Below, piece by piece: positions 9,615-18,648 of a stretch of 64,000 nucleotides of DNA. Each line of letters begins with the position of its first letter. The stretch's first letter is position 1. A model generated the notes under the pieces. The model ran no database searches. It worked only from the letters and a program-made list of their open reading frames with translations, and was not told the DNA's origin. Location: assembly GCA_029882215.1 (NCBI GenBank), contig JAOULC010000003.1:62001-126000 (forward strand), given 5' to 3'. Source of the DNA: Gammaproteobacteria bacterium. GTDB taxonomy: Bacteria; Pseudomonadota; Gammaproteobacteria; SZUA-229. A program made the position numbers and the translations under genes.

Positions 9615-10994
9615 TTAAATTAATTTAATCAAATTTAAAAAGACAATGATAACCAATAACGGAGTCACATAGCGAATCAGATAAAACCATACTTTATACA
9701 ATGTTGGATGCGTCTGAATTTCATCTTTGACTTTATGCTCGGCCATTAAGTGACCGGCAAAGATGGCTATGAATAGCCCTCCCAGTGGCAGCATGATATT
9801 TGCCGTCAGACCATCAAGCGTATCGAAGATCGTCAGATCTTTAAATAAACCGGGGATCGACCAGGTGACGTTCGACCAGACATTAAACGACAGGATCGAA
9901 CCAATACCCAGTACCCAGGCTGCAAGCCCCATATAGACCGCCGCCTGTATACGAGTAACATTCTTGTTTTCTACCAGCCAGGCAACCATTGGCTCGATCA
10001 GTGAAATAGCCGAGGTTAAGGCCGCAAATACCAGTAACACAAAAAACACGGTTCCAAAGAGTGTGCCAGCGTCCATTTGGCCAAAGGCTATCGGCAGTGT
10101 CTGAAAGATCAAACCGGGACCGGCAGCGGGCTCCAGAGCGTTGGCGAAGACAATCGGAAAGATTGCCATGCCTGCCAGTAATGCAACCAGCGTATCGGCG
10201 GCTGCTATGGCAAATGAGGTTTTTGCAATCGATACGTCTTTAGGCAGGTATGCACCGTAGGCCATAATAGCCCCCATGCCCAGACTTAATGTGAAGAAGG
10301 CGTGTCCCATCGCCACCACCACTGATTCAGTCGATAGTTTGCTAAAGTCCGCAGAGAACAGATAGTTAACTCCCTGCAAAAAAGCACCGGTACTGGTTGC
10401 ATAACCGACCAGTATTAATAACATAACAAATAGCAGCGGCATCAGGTAACGTACAGCCCTCTCAAGCCCGTGCTGCACCCCTCTTGCTACAATCATTGTG
10501 GTTAACAACATAAAGATCGTATGCCAGGCCAGTAAGCGCTCAGGATCCGCTGTTAAGGCCGTAAAAATACCGTTAACTCCGTCAGTGGTTGAAGCCAGAA
10601 AAACACCACTTGCCATGCGCACCACATAAGCCATAGCCCAGCCGGCAATCACGCTGTAATAAGACAGGATAATTAAGCCGGCAATAGCGCCCATCCAGCC
10701 AATAGCACGCCAAATTTTATGCCGGTTATCTTCGGATGTGAGCAAAGCCATGGTATTGATAGGGCTTAAGCGGCCTCTGCGCCCGAGCATTATTTCAGCC
10801 ATCATAATCGGCACACCAATAATAGCAATGCAGATTAAATAGACAATAACAAAGGCACCGCCACCGTTTTCGCCGGTAATATAGGGAAACTTCCAGATAT
10901 TACCTAAACCGACTGCGGAACCTGTCGCTGCCAGAAAAAAAGCCAGCCGCCCGGACCACTGACCATGGATAGATAGACGAAATTCGGATGACAT
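9615..10994 (-). CDS. Sodium:neurotransmitter symporter (NSS/SNF) family transporter
   Basis: Inner-membrane sodium-coupled amino-acid-type transporter, 459 aa. The helix-1 unwound region GSAVGLGNIWKFPYITGENGGGAF is the NSS signature and carries the sodium and substrate backbone contacts. Eleven to twelve hydrophobic segments follow, including the helix-6 region AFFTLSLGMGAIMAYGAYLP. Bacterial members such as LeuT and MhsT transport amino acids; the substrate here is not predictable. It lies 15 bp upstream of ratA on the same strand and diverges from smpB. Confidence 0.88.
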   Translation of the reverse strand: MSSEFRLSIHGQWSGRLAFFLAATGSAVGLGNIWKFPYITGENGGGAFVIVYLICIAIIGVPIMMAEIMLGRRGRLSPINTMALLTSEDNRHKIWRAIGWMGAIAGLIILSYYSVIAGWAMAYVVRMASGVFLASTTDGVNGIFTALTADPERLLAWHTIFMLLTTMIVARGVQHGLERAVRYLMPLLFVMLLILVGYATSTGAFLQGVNYLFSADFSKLSTESVVVAMGHAFFTLSLGMGAIMAYGAYLPKDVSIAKTSFAIAAADTLVALLAGMAIFPIVFANALEPAAGPGLIFQTLPIAFGQMDAGTLFGTVFFVLLVFAALTSAISLIEPMVAWLVENKNVTRIQAAVYMGLAAWVLGIGSILSFNVWSNVTWSIPGLFKDLTIFDTLDGLTANIMLPLGGLFIAIFAGHLMAEHKVKDEIQTHPTLYKVWFYLIRYVTPLLVIIVFLNLIKLI

Positions 10995-11123
10995 TTCTTT
11001 CCCCCTGTTATATTTTTTAAGCCATTGTCATCAATCTGTCTGACAGTTACAAGCATGATAGTAACTTTTTACTAAGGTACTGAATTTAAAGTCTTTTAAT
11101 AGGCTGTAAATTTATAAATCATG

Positions 11124-11129
11124 TATAAT
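11124..11129 (+). promoter_or_regulatory. Consensus -10 box before smpB
   Basis: A perfect TATAAT ends 6 bp before the smpB ATG at 11136. No good -35 is seen at the normal distance. A start site about 7 bp downstream would put the transcript end at or next to the initiation codon. Confidence 0.4.
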
Positions 11130-11135
11130 TAAAAG

Positions 11136-11609
11136 ATGGCTAAAAAGAATACAAAACAACCTGATAATACGATCGCGCAGAATAAAAAAGCCCGGCATGA
11201 CTATTTTATTGAAGAGACATTTGAAGCCGGCCTTGAACTACAGGGCTGGGAAGTAAAGAGTCTTCGTGCCGGACGCATTCAGATGACGGATAGCTATGTC
11301 ATGGTGAAAAACTCTGAGCTTTGGTGGGTGGGCATGAATATCACCCCGTTATTATCTGCTTCAACGCATATCAATCCCGATAACTACCGCAGCCGCAAGT
11401 TACTGATGCGCCGGCGTGAGATCGATAAACTCATTGGTCTGATTGATCGCAAAGGCTACACCCTGGTGCCACTCAGTGCATACTGGATAAAAGGTAACGC
11501 CAAACTCAAGATCGGCCTTGCTAAAGGTAAAAAAGATCATGACAAGCGTGCAACGGATAAAGAGCGTGACTGGCAGCGGGAAAAACAAAGAATCCTGAAA
11601 TCTCACTGA
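11136..11609 (+). CDS. smpB: SmpB, tmRNA-binding protein
   Basis: Escorts tmRNA (ssrA) into stalled ribosomes for trans-translation. 157 aa, the normal size. Seen: [31 protein letters not shown] (OB-fold entry), the ALA-like [14 protein letters not shown] strand, and a basic C-terminal tail ([23 protein letters not shown]) that enters the mRNA channel. No tmRNA gene lies in the window, although ssrA is often close to smpB. There is little Shine-Dalgarno upstream. Confidence 0.93.
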   Translation: MAKKNTKQPDNTIAQNKKARHDYFIEETFEAGLELQGWEVKSLRAGRIQMTDSYVMVKNSELWWVGMNITPLLSASTHINPDNYRSRKLLMRRREIDKLIGLIDRKGYTLVPLSAYWIKGNAKLKIGLAKGKKDHDKRATDKERDWQREKQRILKSH

Positions 11610-12065
11610 TAATGCTTTTATAGTCATCACTACAAATCCACCATTCGCTCGGCCAATGAAGTCAGATATATTTACTTGTAGTTTTTTCTCAAATAAACAC
11701 TGAGCCGGTTATACCTATGGCGTACTCGTTGATGGCTATTAGCTGAATGATGCGTTGTATATAAACAAGACTTTGCCGCTCCATTCAATCAGCAATGGCA
11801 CGATCTTAGGCTTATGCTATAGAAAATCACATAAATTATTTTGAAAAAACAAAGGAAGATAGCTTAACTAATGAGTGCCATTGGTGCTCTGAGCCGATAA
11901 ATACCCTGCCCCCTGACAATACTAAAATATGAAATTCATATAAGCATCAACTTCAGAAAAGCTTGTCCTCCCCTTAGCCAATAAACGCTTTACAAGTATG
12001 AACCCGTGAGCCGAAACCGGTGTTAAAGCGAATACTTAATGACTACATACTCATAAATAGTTGGC
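11610..12065. other. 456-bp gap between smpB and the Mrp operon; no gene seen
   Basis: No open frame longer than ~15 codons looks real, and there is no tmRNA or tRNA signature. Two structures are visible. ACTACAA (11629-11635) pairs with TTGTAGT (11676-11682) followed by a T run, a weak long-loop terminator for smpB. A perfect 15-bp palindrome, ATATGAAATTCATAT, lies at 11927-11941. This gap also lies downstream of the convergent Mrp operon. It could be decayed coding DNA. Confidence 0.6.
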
Positions 12066-13772
12066 TTAGTGGGTAATAAAACTAAGAAATAAGTAAACCG
12101 CCAGTATTACGGTAACCCACATAACCATGCTTCCCGCCGGGTAAGTGTGTGAAAGTAAACGACTGGTTCCGCCATTTCTTTGAGAAATAAAAGCCAGACC
12201 CCGATTCAATCTGACGAAAAATGACTGCTGTATAGGGTGGTAAACCTTCCCTATAACAGAGAATATATTTTCAATGATGAAAGGAAAGGCTCGTCGATAG
12301 AACCAGTCAAAGTCCAGGCTGATGGTCAGGGTGCGTTTCATTTGTGGTAACAATACAAAGAAGGCTAGCCCGGCAAACAGCAAGAGTTGCAGTTGCGCTA
12401 CCACATGATGCACAGTGTATGGAACATAATCCACCTCATAGGGAAGAATAGCGTACAGAGGTTCAGGGTAAACACCGAGCCCGATACAAAGTGCTGCAAA
12501 CAGGATCATGGCCAGGCGCATATTAAGAGGTGGATCCGCCGGTCGCAGGCCGGAGTCTTTCTGAAAAAAGACAAACCAGGGAAATTTAATACCGGCATGG
12601 AGGAATACCCCGGCGCTGGCAGCGGCCAGCAACAGCCATATGGTCGCCAGATGCTCATCAAAGGCCGCCTGAGAAATCATGGACTTGGAAATAAAGCCCG
12701 AGGTCAACGGAAAGGCAGAAATAGCCAGTGCACCAATGATGCCACATGCCGTTGTTACCGGCATAGTACGAAACAAGCCACCAAGGTCGGTACACTTGCG
12801 TTTGCCGGTCATGTACAACACCGAACCCGCAGACATCAGTAACAGGGCCTTATAAATGATATGAGTAAAGGCATGAGCTGCCACACCGTTAAGTGCCATG
12901 GTGGTACCGATGCCAATGCCGGTGACCATGAAGCCGACCTGATTGACGATACTATAGGCAAGAATACGACGCATGTCGTTTTCCATCAGGGCATAGATAA
13001 TGCCGTAAAACACCATAAACAGGCCGATGTAAATAAGGATCTCCGCGCCAGGAAAACCCTGTAACAAAACAAACACAGCCGTTTTGGTGGTAAAGGCAGA
13101 AAGAAACACACTACCACTGGGACTGGCCTCCGGATAGGCATCTGCCAGCCAGGCAGACAACGGTGGTGCCGCCGCATTAATCAGGAAACCGACAAGTATC
13201 ATCCAGTGTGCCAGACTATCAGTTTGCATCGCCGTAAAGACCAGCGAGCCAGTCTCGTTAACATGACCAGCAATACCGATCATCAAGATGACCCCACCCA
13301 GCAAGTGTACCAGCAGATAGCGAATACTGGCACGGTAAGATTCAGCTGTGCCAGCACTCCACAACACAGCCGTTGAAGCTATGGCCATGATTTCCCAGAA
13401 CACAAACACGCTAAGCAGGTCACCTGCCAGGGTAATACAAATGGCACTGCCGGCATAAACCGCTGCGGCTGTCAGTTCAGTGGTGCGGGCCTGCCCTAAG
13501 GCAAACAGGTTTCCAGCAAATAACATAATAGCAAACACGGTTGCGAACAATCGACCCACGGCGCTACCATGAATTGGTTGCAGACTATATTCCAGAAAAG
13601 CAATGGTCAGGCTGGTGCCGTCGGGTACCTGCCAAATCAGAAACAGGACGAATATAGGAAGGCCCAGTAGTAGCAACGAGCGCAGGTAGCCGCGTGTGCA
13701 AGGGATTAACAGCGCGCACAGAACAAGGATTAAACCTGGCGGGATCAGATTAGTCATTGTGGTAATAATCAT
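12066..13772 (-). CDS. MrpD/NuoL-like proton-translocating subunit (third copy in operon, 568 aa)
   Basis: Multi-spanning antiporter-type subunit of the NuoL/M/N-MrpA/D family, last gene of the Mrp operon. The TM5 glutamate is present (FVFWEIMAIAS), as are the TM8 lysine (SAFTTKTAVF), the TM10 HAFTHIIYKALL and the TM12 FISK. The TM7 lysine is replaced by asparagine (GFLINAAAPPLSAWL). The C-terminal ~140 residues form an extension beyond the 14-helix core, with aromatic/basic amphipathic stretches (DFDWFYRRAFPF) and a final membrane helix, as in subunits with a lateral arm. The start is uncertain: 13772 or an internal ATG at 13757. Either overlaps the small gene upstream. It probably supplies the channel role that the missing N-terminal part of MrpA plays elsewhere. 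Confidence 0.82.
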   Translation of the reverse strand: MIITTMTNLIPPGLILVLCALLIPCTRGYLRSLLLLGLPIFVLFLIWQVPDGTSLTIAFLEYSLQPIHGSAVGRLFATVFAIMLFAGNLFALGQARTTELTAAAVYAGSAICITLAGDLLSVFVFWEIMAIASTAVLWSAGTAESYRASIRYLLVHLLGGVILMIGIAGHVNETGSLVFTAMQTDSLAHWMILVGFLINAAAPPLSAWLADAYPEASPSGSVFLSAFTTKTAVFVLLQGFPGAEILIYIGLFMVFYGIIYALMENDMRRILAYSIVNQVGFMVTGIGIGTTMALNGVAAHAFTHIIYKALLLMSAGSVLYMTGKRKCTDLGGLFRTMPVTTACGIIGALAISAFPLTSGFISKSMISQAAFDEHLATIWLLLAAASAGVFLHAGIKFPWFVFFQKDSGLRPADPPLNMRLAMILFAALCIGLGVYPEPLYAILPYEVDYVPYTVHHVVAQLQLLLFAGLAFFVLLPQMKRTLTISLDFDWFYRRAFPFIIENIFSVIGKVYHPIQQSFFVRLNRGLAFISQRNGGTSRLLSHTYPAGSMVMWVTVILAVYLFLSFITH

Positions 13773-14001
13773 CCTTACGTTTTATGAACAGCCCCAGCAG
13801 TTTTGCGACAAAGACCATCAGTGCACAGGTGATAAAACCGTACCAGGCATAAAAGCCAAACGTGCCATCAATACCAAAATGTCCATAACTGGGCAAGAAA
13901 AAATCAGCTGCTACGGTTAGTGCCAGCACGAATAGAGAAGTAATGCTGAGTCGGCGTATGGTGGCGGGTCTAACAAGCCAGTGTACTTGCTTACTTTCCA
14001 T
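13750..14001 (-). CDS. Small two-helix membrane protein inside Mrp operon, unrecognised
   Basis: 83-aa protein with two predicted membrane helices (ITSLFVLALTVAADFFL and FYAWYGFITCALMVFVAKLL), a basic N-terminus and a charged C-terminus. It overlaps the flanking genes on both sides (11 bp with the upstream subunit; 8 or 23 bp with the downstream one, depending on its start). A real, co-translated gene is therefore likely. I do not recognise the family. By position it may be an accessory or assembly subunit of the antiporter complex; this is inference. Confidence 0.7.
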   Translation of the reverse strand: MESKQVHWLVRPATIRRLSITSLFVLALTVAADFFLPSYGHFGIDGTFGFYAWYGFITCALMVFVAKLLGLFIKRKDDYYHND

Positions 14002-15469
14002 TAGAGTTCCCCGGGAGAAGTTGTTGCGCTAATTCAAGCGCATTATCTGAATAGAAGAACAACAAAATAGTCAGTGCAGCTGTGGTGGTCAGTGCCATGA
14101 CCATGAGCACAGGCGCTTCACCGTGTTCAACAGGCTGGTCTTCACTTTTAAAGAATGCGGCATATATCACGGGCAAAAAGTAAGAGGCATTTAACAAAGT
14201 GCTGCTGATGATGACGGCAATAACAAACAGTTGTTGTGCTTCCATGGCCCCCAGCACGATGTACCACTTGCTAATAAAACCAATGGTTGGTGGCAAACCG
14301 ATGATGGACAGGCTGCCCACAGCAAATGCCAGCATGGTCCAGGGCATACGCCGGCCAATACCATTTAGCTGACTGACTTTGGTTTTATGGCTGGCGACAT
14401 AAATAGAACCCGCAGCAAAGAACAGAGTAATCTTGCCGAAGGCGTGAGCCAGGATATGCAATGCGGCACCCGTGACTGACAGAGGTAGCAGCATCAGAGT
14501 GGCCATAATGACATAGGAGAGCTGACTGACTGTAGAATATGCCAGCCGACGTTTCAGGTTATCTGAACGCAGGGCAATAATGGAGCCGACAATAATTGTG
14601 AAACCTGACAGGTACAACATCCAGTCGCTACTGGATACGTTTTGTAACTGATCAAGGCCAAAGATATACACAATCACTTTGACTACAGTGAACACTCCTG
14701 CCTTGACGACCGCCACCGCATGCAGCAACGCACTGACCGGCGTCGGTGCAACCATTGCGGCAGGTAGCCAACGATGAAATGGCATTATAGACGCCTTACC
14801 AATACCAAATATAAACAACACCAGTATTACACCGGCAACGGTTAAATCAACGTTGGCATCAAATACGCCTCCCGCTGTAAAGTCCAGTGTTCCGGCCACA
14901 AACCAGGTACTGACGATTGCTAACAGGAAAAAGGCAATTGATGTACTCAATAAAATACCAAGATAAATTCGACCGCCTTTCCTTGCCTCATCAGTACCTG
15001 AATGTGTCACCAATGGATAAGTAGACAAGGTCAATATTTCATAAAAAATAAATAAGGTGAACAGGTTTTCTGCAAAGGCAATACCCATCACGCTACCGAT
15101 TGCGATGGCAAAACAACTATAGAACCGGGTTTGATTCTGCTCGTTGTGACGACGCATATAACCTATTGCATAAACCGTTGTGATCAACCAGAGAAAGCTG
15201 GCAATCAATGCAAACATCATCCCTAACGCTTCAATCTTAAAACTTACCTGCAAGCCCGGTATAAGTTCCCACCATTGCACACTGATAGTTTCACCACTCT
15301 CATAGCCCTGATAAAGACTGCTGACAAAATAGAGCAATACTAAAGAGGTAGTGATGGTGACGGCTTCGCGCAGGTTAGGATGGCGCCCTGCCACCACGAT
15401 ACCCAGTGTCGCCAGCACCGGCAGGACGATGCTGAATTGCAGCATCGTATCAAGAGACAAAAAGCTCAT
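13991..15469 (-). CDS. MrpD/NuoM-like proton-translocating subunit (second copy, 492 aa)
   Basis: Antiporter-like membrane subunit with about 14 helices. The family's ion-path residues are visible: TM5 glutamate (FIFYEILTLSTYPL), TM7 lysine (IFGIGKASIMPFHRWLP), TM8 lysine (AVAVVKAGVF), the HAFGKITLFFAAGS helix and the TM12 lysine in GFISKWY. It overlaps the preceding MrpD gene by 4 bp and the small gene by 11 bp. It is clearly distinct in sequence from the 15466 copy, so the pair is not a recent duplication. It translocates protons or sodium as part of the complex; the ion is unknown. Confidence 0.87.
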   Translation of the reverse strand: MSFLSLDTMLQFSIVLPVLATLGIVVAGRHPNLREAVTITTSLVLLYFVSSLYQGYESGETISVQWWELIPGLQVSFKIEALGMMFALIASFLWLITTVYAIGYMRRHNEQNQTRFYSCFAIAIGSVMGIAFAENLFTLFIFYEILTLSTYPLVTHSGTDEARKGGRIYLGILLSTSIAFFLLAIVSTWFVAGTLDFTAGGVFDANVDLTVAGVILVLFIFGIGKASIMPFHRWLPAAMVAPTPVSALLHAVAVVKAGVFTVVKVIVYIFGLDQLQNVSSSDWMLYLSGFTIIVGSIIALRSDNLKRRLAYSTVSQLSYVIMATLMLLPLSVTGAALHILAHAFGKITLFFAAGSIYVASHKTKVSQLNGIGRRMPWTMLAFAVGSLSIIGLPPTIGFISKWYIVLGAMEAQQLFVIAVIISSTLLNASYFLPVIYAAFFKSEDQPVEHGEAPVLMVMALTTTAALTILLFFYSDNALELAQQLLPGNSNGK

Positions 15470-16944
15470 GGACTGACTCCAAACAAACTGTGAGCCGCGG
15501 CCTGAGCGACCTGAATGCTAAGACGGGTATCGATGCCAAAATAAATATTGGCTGATACCAGTAGCCAAATGGGAATCAAAAATGACAGAGGCGCCTCTTT
15601 AACCGCTTCATTACCTGCTACTGGCGGCTTAAAATATGCAACTTCAACAAGCCGCCAGACATAAACCACAGCGAGTAGCGAGCCGATTAAAATAAGCACT
15701 GCAACCGGCCACCAGCCTTTTTCGATTAAGGCCATCAGCAAATACCACTTGCTGATAAAGCCAACGGTTAGCGGCACGCCTATTAAACTAATACCGCCGA
15801 CTACAATGGCTGCCATGGTGTAAGGCATTAGCCGACCCAGACCATGAAAATCATTGATTTTTACACTACCAAAACGATACATCACCGCGCCCAATGCTAA
15901 AAACAGAGCACTTTTCATTAATGCATGATTAAACATATGTAATAAGGTTGCCATTAAACCGGTTACCGTACTAACGCTGAAACCAATAATCATGTAACCG
16001 ACCTGGGCGATACTTGAATAGGCGAACAGATGTTTGATATTTGTCTGATAAATTGCCGATGTGGACGCCACAAAGACGCCAGCCAATCCAAGCACCACGA
16101 ACAGCAGCTGCAACGGCAGTGCCGTAAAAGAAAAGGAAAGACCAAATATCGAAAATGTAAAACGAATCAGTAAATAAATGGCCACCTTTGTTGCCGTAGC
16201 AGCAAAAAAAGCCGTGACGATTGAAGGTGCATAAGCATAGGCATTAGGTAACCACAGATGCAGTGGAAACAGCGCCAGTTTTAAACAGACACCTACGATA
16301 AAGAAACTAAATGCTGTAAACAGGGTTCGCGTATTCTCCACACCAGGCAGCCGCTGTGAGAGGTCATACATATTCAGAGTACCGGTCATTTGGTACATTA
16401 AACCAATACCAATCAGGATAAAAGTGGCACCGATGGTCCCCATAATTAAGTACTGATAAGAGGCCCAAAGCGCACGTCTGTCTTTACCCAGTGCGATCAA
16501 TGCATAAGCAGAGAGCGACGATATTTCCAGAAAAACAAAGACATTAAATGCATCCGCTGTAGCAACGATGCCCAGCATTCCGGCCAGCGATAACAAATAT
16601 AAAATATAAAAAAGTGAGTGACGGTCTGGGGAAATTTCTTTCCGGATACTGGTGTGAGCTGCCATCAATACTACTGTACTCACTCCTGAAATAATAAGTA
16701 ACAACAAGGCATTTAGCTGATCGATTCGATATTCAATACCCCATGGTGCATCCCAGCCACCCAGCTCATAAATGATAGTGCCGGTTGCCATAACCTGTTG
16801 TAGTAAAAGGCCGCTGATCACAAAGGCCAAACCACTCACTATTAAAGTAAACACCCAGACCAGGCGTGAGCGTGTTAGAAGCAGGCACAAAGGAGCGGCT
16901 AGAAGCGGTACAATGACTTGCAAAACAGGTAAATGCGTTAACAA
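15466..16944 (-). CDS. mrpD: MrpD-like cation/proton antiporter subunit (first copy, 492 aa)
   Basis: The subunit directly downstream of mrpC and the closest in position to canonical MrpD. Visible: TM5 glutamate (FVFLEISSLSAYALIALGKD), TM7 lysine (VCLKLALFPLHLWLPNAYAYAP), TM8 lysine (ATATKVAIYLL), HMFNHALMKSALFLALGA and GFISKWYLLMAL. Length and motifs match MrpD/NuoN-type subunits. It overlaps mrpC by 7 bp and the next subunit by 4 bp. Na+/H+ exchange is the family's role; use as part of another redox or CO2-related complex cannot be excluded. Confidence 0.88.
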   Translation of the reverse strand: MLTHLPVLQVIVPLLAAPLCLLLTRSRLVWVFTLIVSGLAFVISGLLLQQVMATGTIIYELGGWDAPWGIEYRIDQLNALLLLIISGVSTVVLMAAHTSIRKEISPDRHSLFYILYLLSLAGMLGIVATADAFNVFVFLEISSLSAYALIALGKDRRALWASYQYLIMGTIGATFILIGIGLMYQMTGTLNMYDLSQRLPGVENTRTLFTAFSFFIVGVCLKLALFPLHLWLPNAYAYAPSIVTAFFAATATKVAIYLLIRFTFSIFGLSFSFTALPLQLLFVVLGLAGVFVASTSAIYQTNIKHLFAYSSIAQVGYMIIGFSVSTVTGLMATLLHMFNHALMKSALFLALGAVMYRFGSVKINDFHGLGRLMPYTMAAIVVGGISLIGVPLTVGFISKWYLLMALIEKGWWPVAVLILIGSLLAVVYVWRLVEVAYFKPPVAGNEAVKEAPLSFLIPIWLLVSANIYFGIDTRLSIQVAQAAAHSLFGVSP

Positions 16945-17291
16945 TCGAGGTTATCCTTTGCTTGTATTTCTTCTTCTTCGATACTGCCATAGGCTTCTTT
17001 AATACGTACAGCCAGCGCGAGTCCTACGGCGGTTGTGGCAATGCCAACGACAATTGCGGTGAGAATTAAAACATGGGGTAATGGATTAGAATATTGCTTT
17101 ATGCCCTCGGCTAAAATAGGCGCAGTACCTCCATCGACTTTAGCCATACTAATATAAAAGATAAAAACGGATGTTTGAAAAATACTGAGCCCGACGATTT
17201 TTTTAATCAGATTGCCGTTGGCGATAACGATGTAAAACCCGATCATCATCAGCACCACCACTACCCAATAATTATAGAGCCCTATTAACAT
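16938..17291 (-). CDS. mrpC: MrpC (NuoK-like) antiporter subunit
   Basis: 117-aa three-helix NuoK-type subunit. It opens with a helix (YWVVVVLMMIGFYIVIANGNLIKKIVGLSIFQ), continues with the loop KVDGGTAPILAEG, and ends in PLPHVLILTAIVVGIATTAVGLALAVRI, the classic MrpC/MnhC C-terminal helix (NPLPQALVLTAIVI type). It is followed within the operon by a 7-bp overlap with the first MrpD. The acidic C-terminal tail (SIEEEEIQAKD) faces the cytoplasm by prediction. Confidence 0.9.
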   Translation of the reverse strand: MLIGLYNYWVVVVLMMIGFYIVIANGNLIKKIVGLSIFQTSVFIFYISMAKVDGGTAPILAEGIKQYSNPLPHVLILTAIVVGIATTAVGLALAVRIKEAYGSIEEEEIQAKDNLDC

Positions 17292-17296
17292 GACCT

Positions 17297-18307
17297 TTAA
17301 TTATCTCCTTTGTGGTTATTTTCCTGACTCTGTAAAACGTCACGACGCCCCTCAAAATTGAAAAAGATAATGACCATAACCGATGCAACAGTTAAGCCCA
17401 CACCCAGTTCAACAAGAAGAATCCCCAAGTGCTGACCGGCAACAGGATCCGCAGATAACGCACTGTAATCAAGAAAACTTTTGCCATTTATTAAGGCAAC
17501 CACACCAACACTACCGTATAGTAATACGCCAATGGCAGCGAAGAACTGAATAACTGACTGATTAATGACACGACGCGCTGTACTCATGCCAAACAGCATG
17601 GCATATAGGATAATGGCAGCCGCAAAAATCACACCCGCCTGAAAGCCGCCGCCCGGTCCAAAATCACCGTGAAACTGCACATAAAGCGCATACAGTAAAA
17701 TAAAAGGTATCAGTGCCTTGACCACAATTCTAAGAATTAAATACTCTGCATGCATTGAATCATTAATAGAATCGATTTTTGTAATATTCTCAGCACGACG
17801 TACTACCGACAAAAGAGCCAGCACCCCCATACCTGCAGTAAAGATGACTACCACCTCACCAAAAGTGTCAAAGCCTCTGTAACTTGCAAGTACCGATGTC
17901 ACTATATTTGGAATACCAATCTCCTGCATGGAATTATTAATGTAGTGTGGTGCAACATGCAGATGTATAGGTGCATCGGCCGAGCCAAAGTAAGGCATAT
18001 CCAGCGTGCCATAGATCAACAGGCAGCCCGTGATAAGAACCACAAACAAAGCTAAAACGGGCTTGTGCCGTGTGGGATGCTCTGAACGTCCAGTCAGGGT
18101 TATCGCGGCTAGCATAAGCAAGGTCGATATACCGGCTCCTACGGATGCTTCTGTAAATGCAACATCAACCGCGTCCATAGTGACAAAGAAGCTGGCTGAT
18201 AACAAACCGTAAATACCTAACAGCATACTAACGGCAAGCAGGTCCCTCATTCTGACAATAGCAACTGCAATGACAACAAGAAAAGCTAATAAGAATACGC
18301 TAGTCAA
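17297..18307 (-). CDS. mrpB: Fused MbhD-MbhE-MbhF-like subunit (MrpA C-terminus plus MrpB)
   Basis: 336-aa membrane protein made of three parts normally separate in Mbh or split between MrpA and MrpB. Residues 1-85 are a DUF4040/MbhD-like unit (DAVDVAFTEASVGAGISTLLMLAAIT, with the conserved glutamate). Residues ~130-165 are the MrpA C-terminal/MbhE type (NIVTSVLASYRGFDTFGEVVVIFTAGMGVLALL). Residues ~190-325 are MrpB/MnhB (VQFHGDFGPGGGFQAGVIFAA, then ALINGKSFLDY and GILLVELGVGLTV). It overlaps mrpG by 4 bp. It keeps the lateral ion-path parts of MrpA without the large NuoL-like domain. Confidence 0.85.
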   Translation of the reverse strand: MTSVFLLAFLVVIAVAIVRMRDLLAVSMLLGIYGLLSASFFVTMDAVDVAFTEASVGAGISTLLMLAAITLTGRSEHPTRHKPVLALFVVLITGCLLIYGTLDMPYFGSADAPIHLHVAPHYINNSMQEIGIPNIVTSVLASYRGFDTFGEVVVIFTAGMGVLALLSVVRRAENITKIDSINDSMHAEYLILRIVVKALIPFILLYALYVQFHGDFGPGGGFQAGVIFAAAIILYAMLFGMSTARRVINQSVIQFFAAIGVLLYGSVGVVALINGKSFLDYSALSADPVAGQHLGILLVELGVGLTVASVMVIIFFNFEGRRDVLQSQENNHKGDN

Positions 18308-18648
18308 GTTTTCGATGACATCCCCCCCTCGTGATCGGCTGGCTTATCAAGCATAGGTTTAAGACCATTAATCATGGCAGCTCTCGCTAATGCATGACTG
18401 GCTGTTGGGCTAATAAATAATGTCATTAGCAAAATAATAATGAGTTTAAGTATCACCAAACCATCCGGATTTTGCAGCATCAGGCCGGTTAGAATCATTG
18501 CAGAGGCTAAGGTATCTGTTACTCCTGCCGCATGCATTCGAGTAAAAAGATCAGGAAAACGTAAAATACCCACGCCACCGGATACGCATAAAAAACTGCC
18601 GATTAATAAAAAAACTGCACTACTAATATTCATTATGATATCCATCAT
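18304..18648 (-). CDS. mrpG: MrpG antiporter subunit
   Basis: 114-aa three-helix subunit. The family stretch GGVGILRFPDLFTRMHAAGVTDTLASAMILTGLML (residues ~25-60) is the MrpG/PhaG signature. LKLIIILLMTLFISPTASHALARAA forms the third helix. It overlaps mrpF and the MrpB-like gene by 4 bp each. The short C-terminal tail is hydrophilic. It is a required small subunit of Mrp/Mbh complexes. Confidence 0.9.
   Translation of the reverse strand: MMDIIMNISSAVFLLIGSFLCVSGGVGILRFPDLFTRMHAAGVTDTLASAMILTGLMLQNPDGLVILKLIIILLMTLFISPTASHALARAAMINGLKPMLDKPADHEGGMSSKT

Noticed and set aside
11610-12065. tmRNA (ssrA) gene next to smpB
   Set aside because: No tRNA-like ends, no CCA-type terminus and no tag reading frame could be found.
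12387-12842. 151-aa open frame on the plus strand
   Set aside because: Antisense shadow of a clear MrpD-like gene; composition not protein-like.
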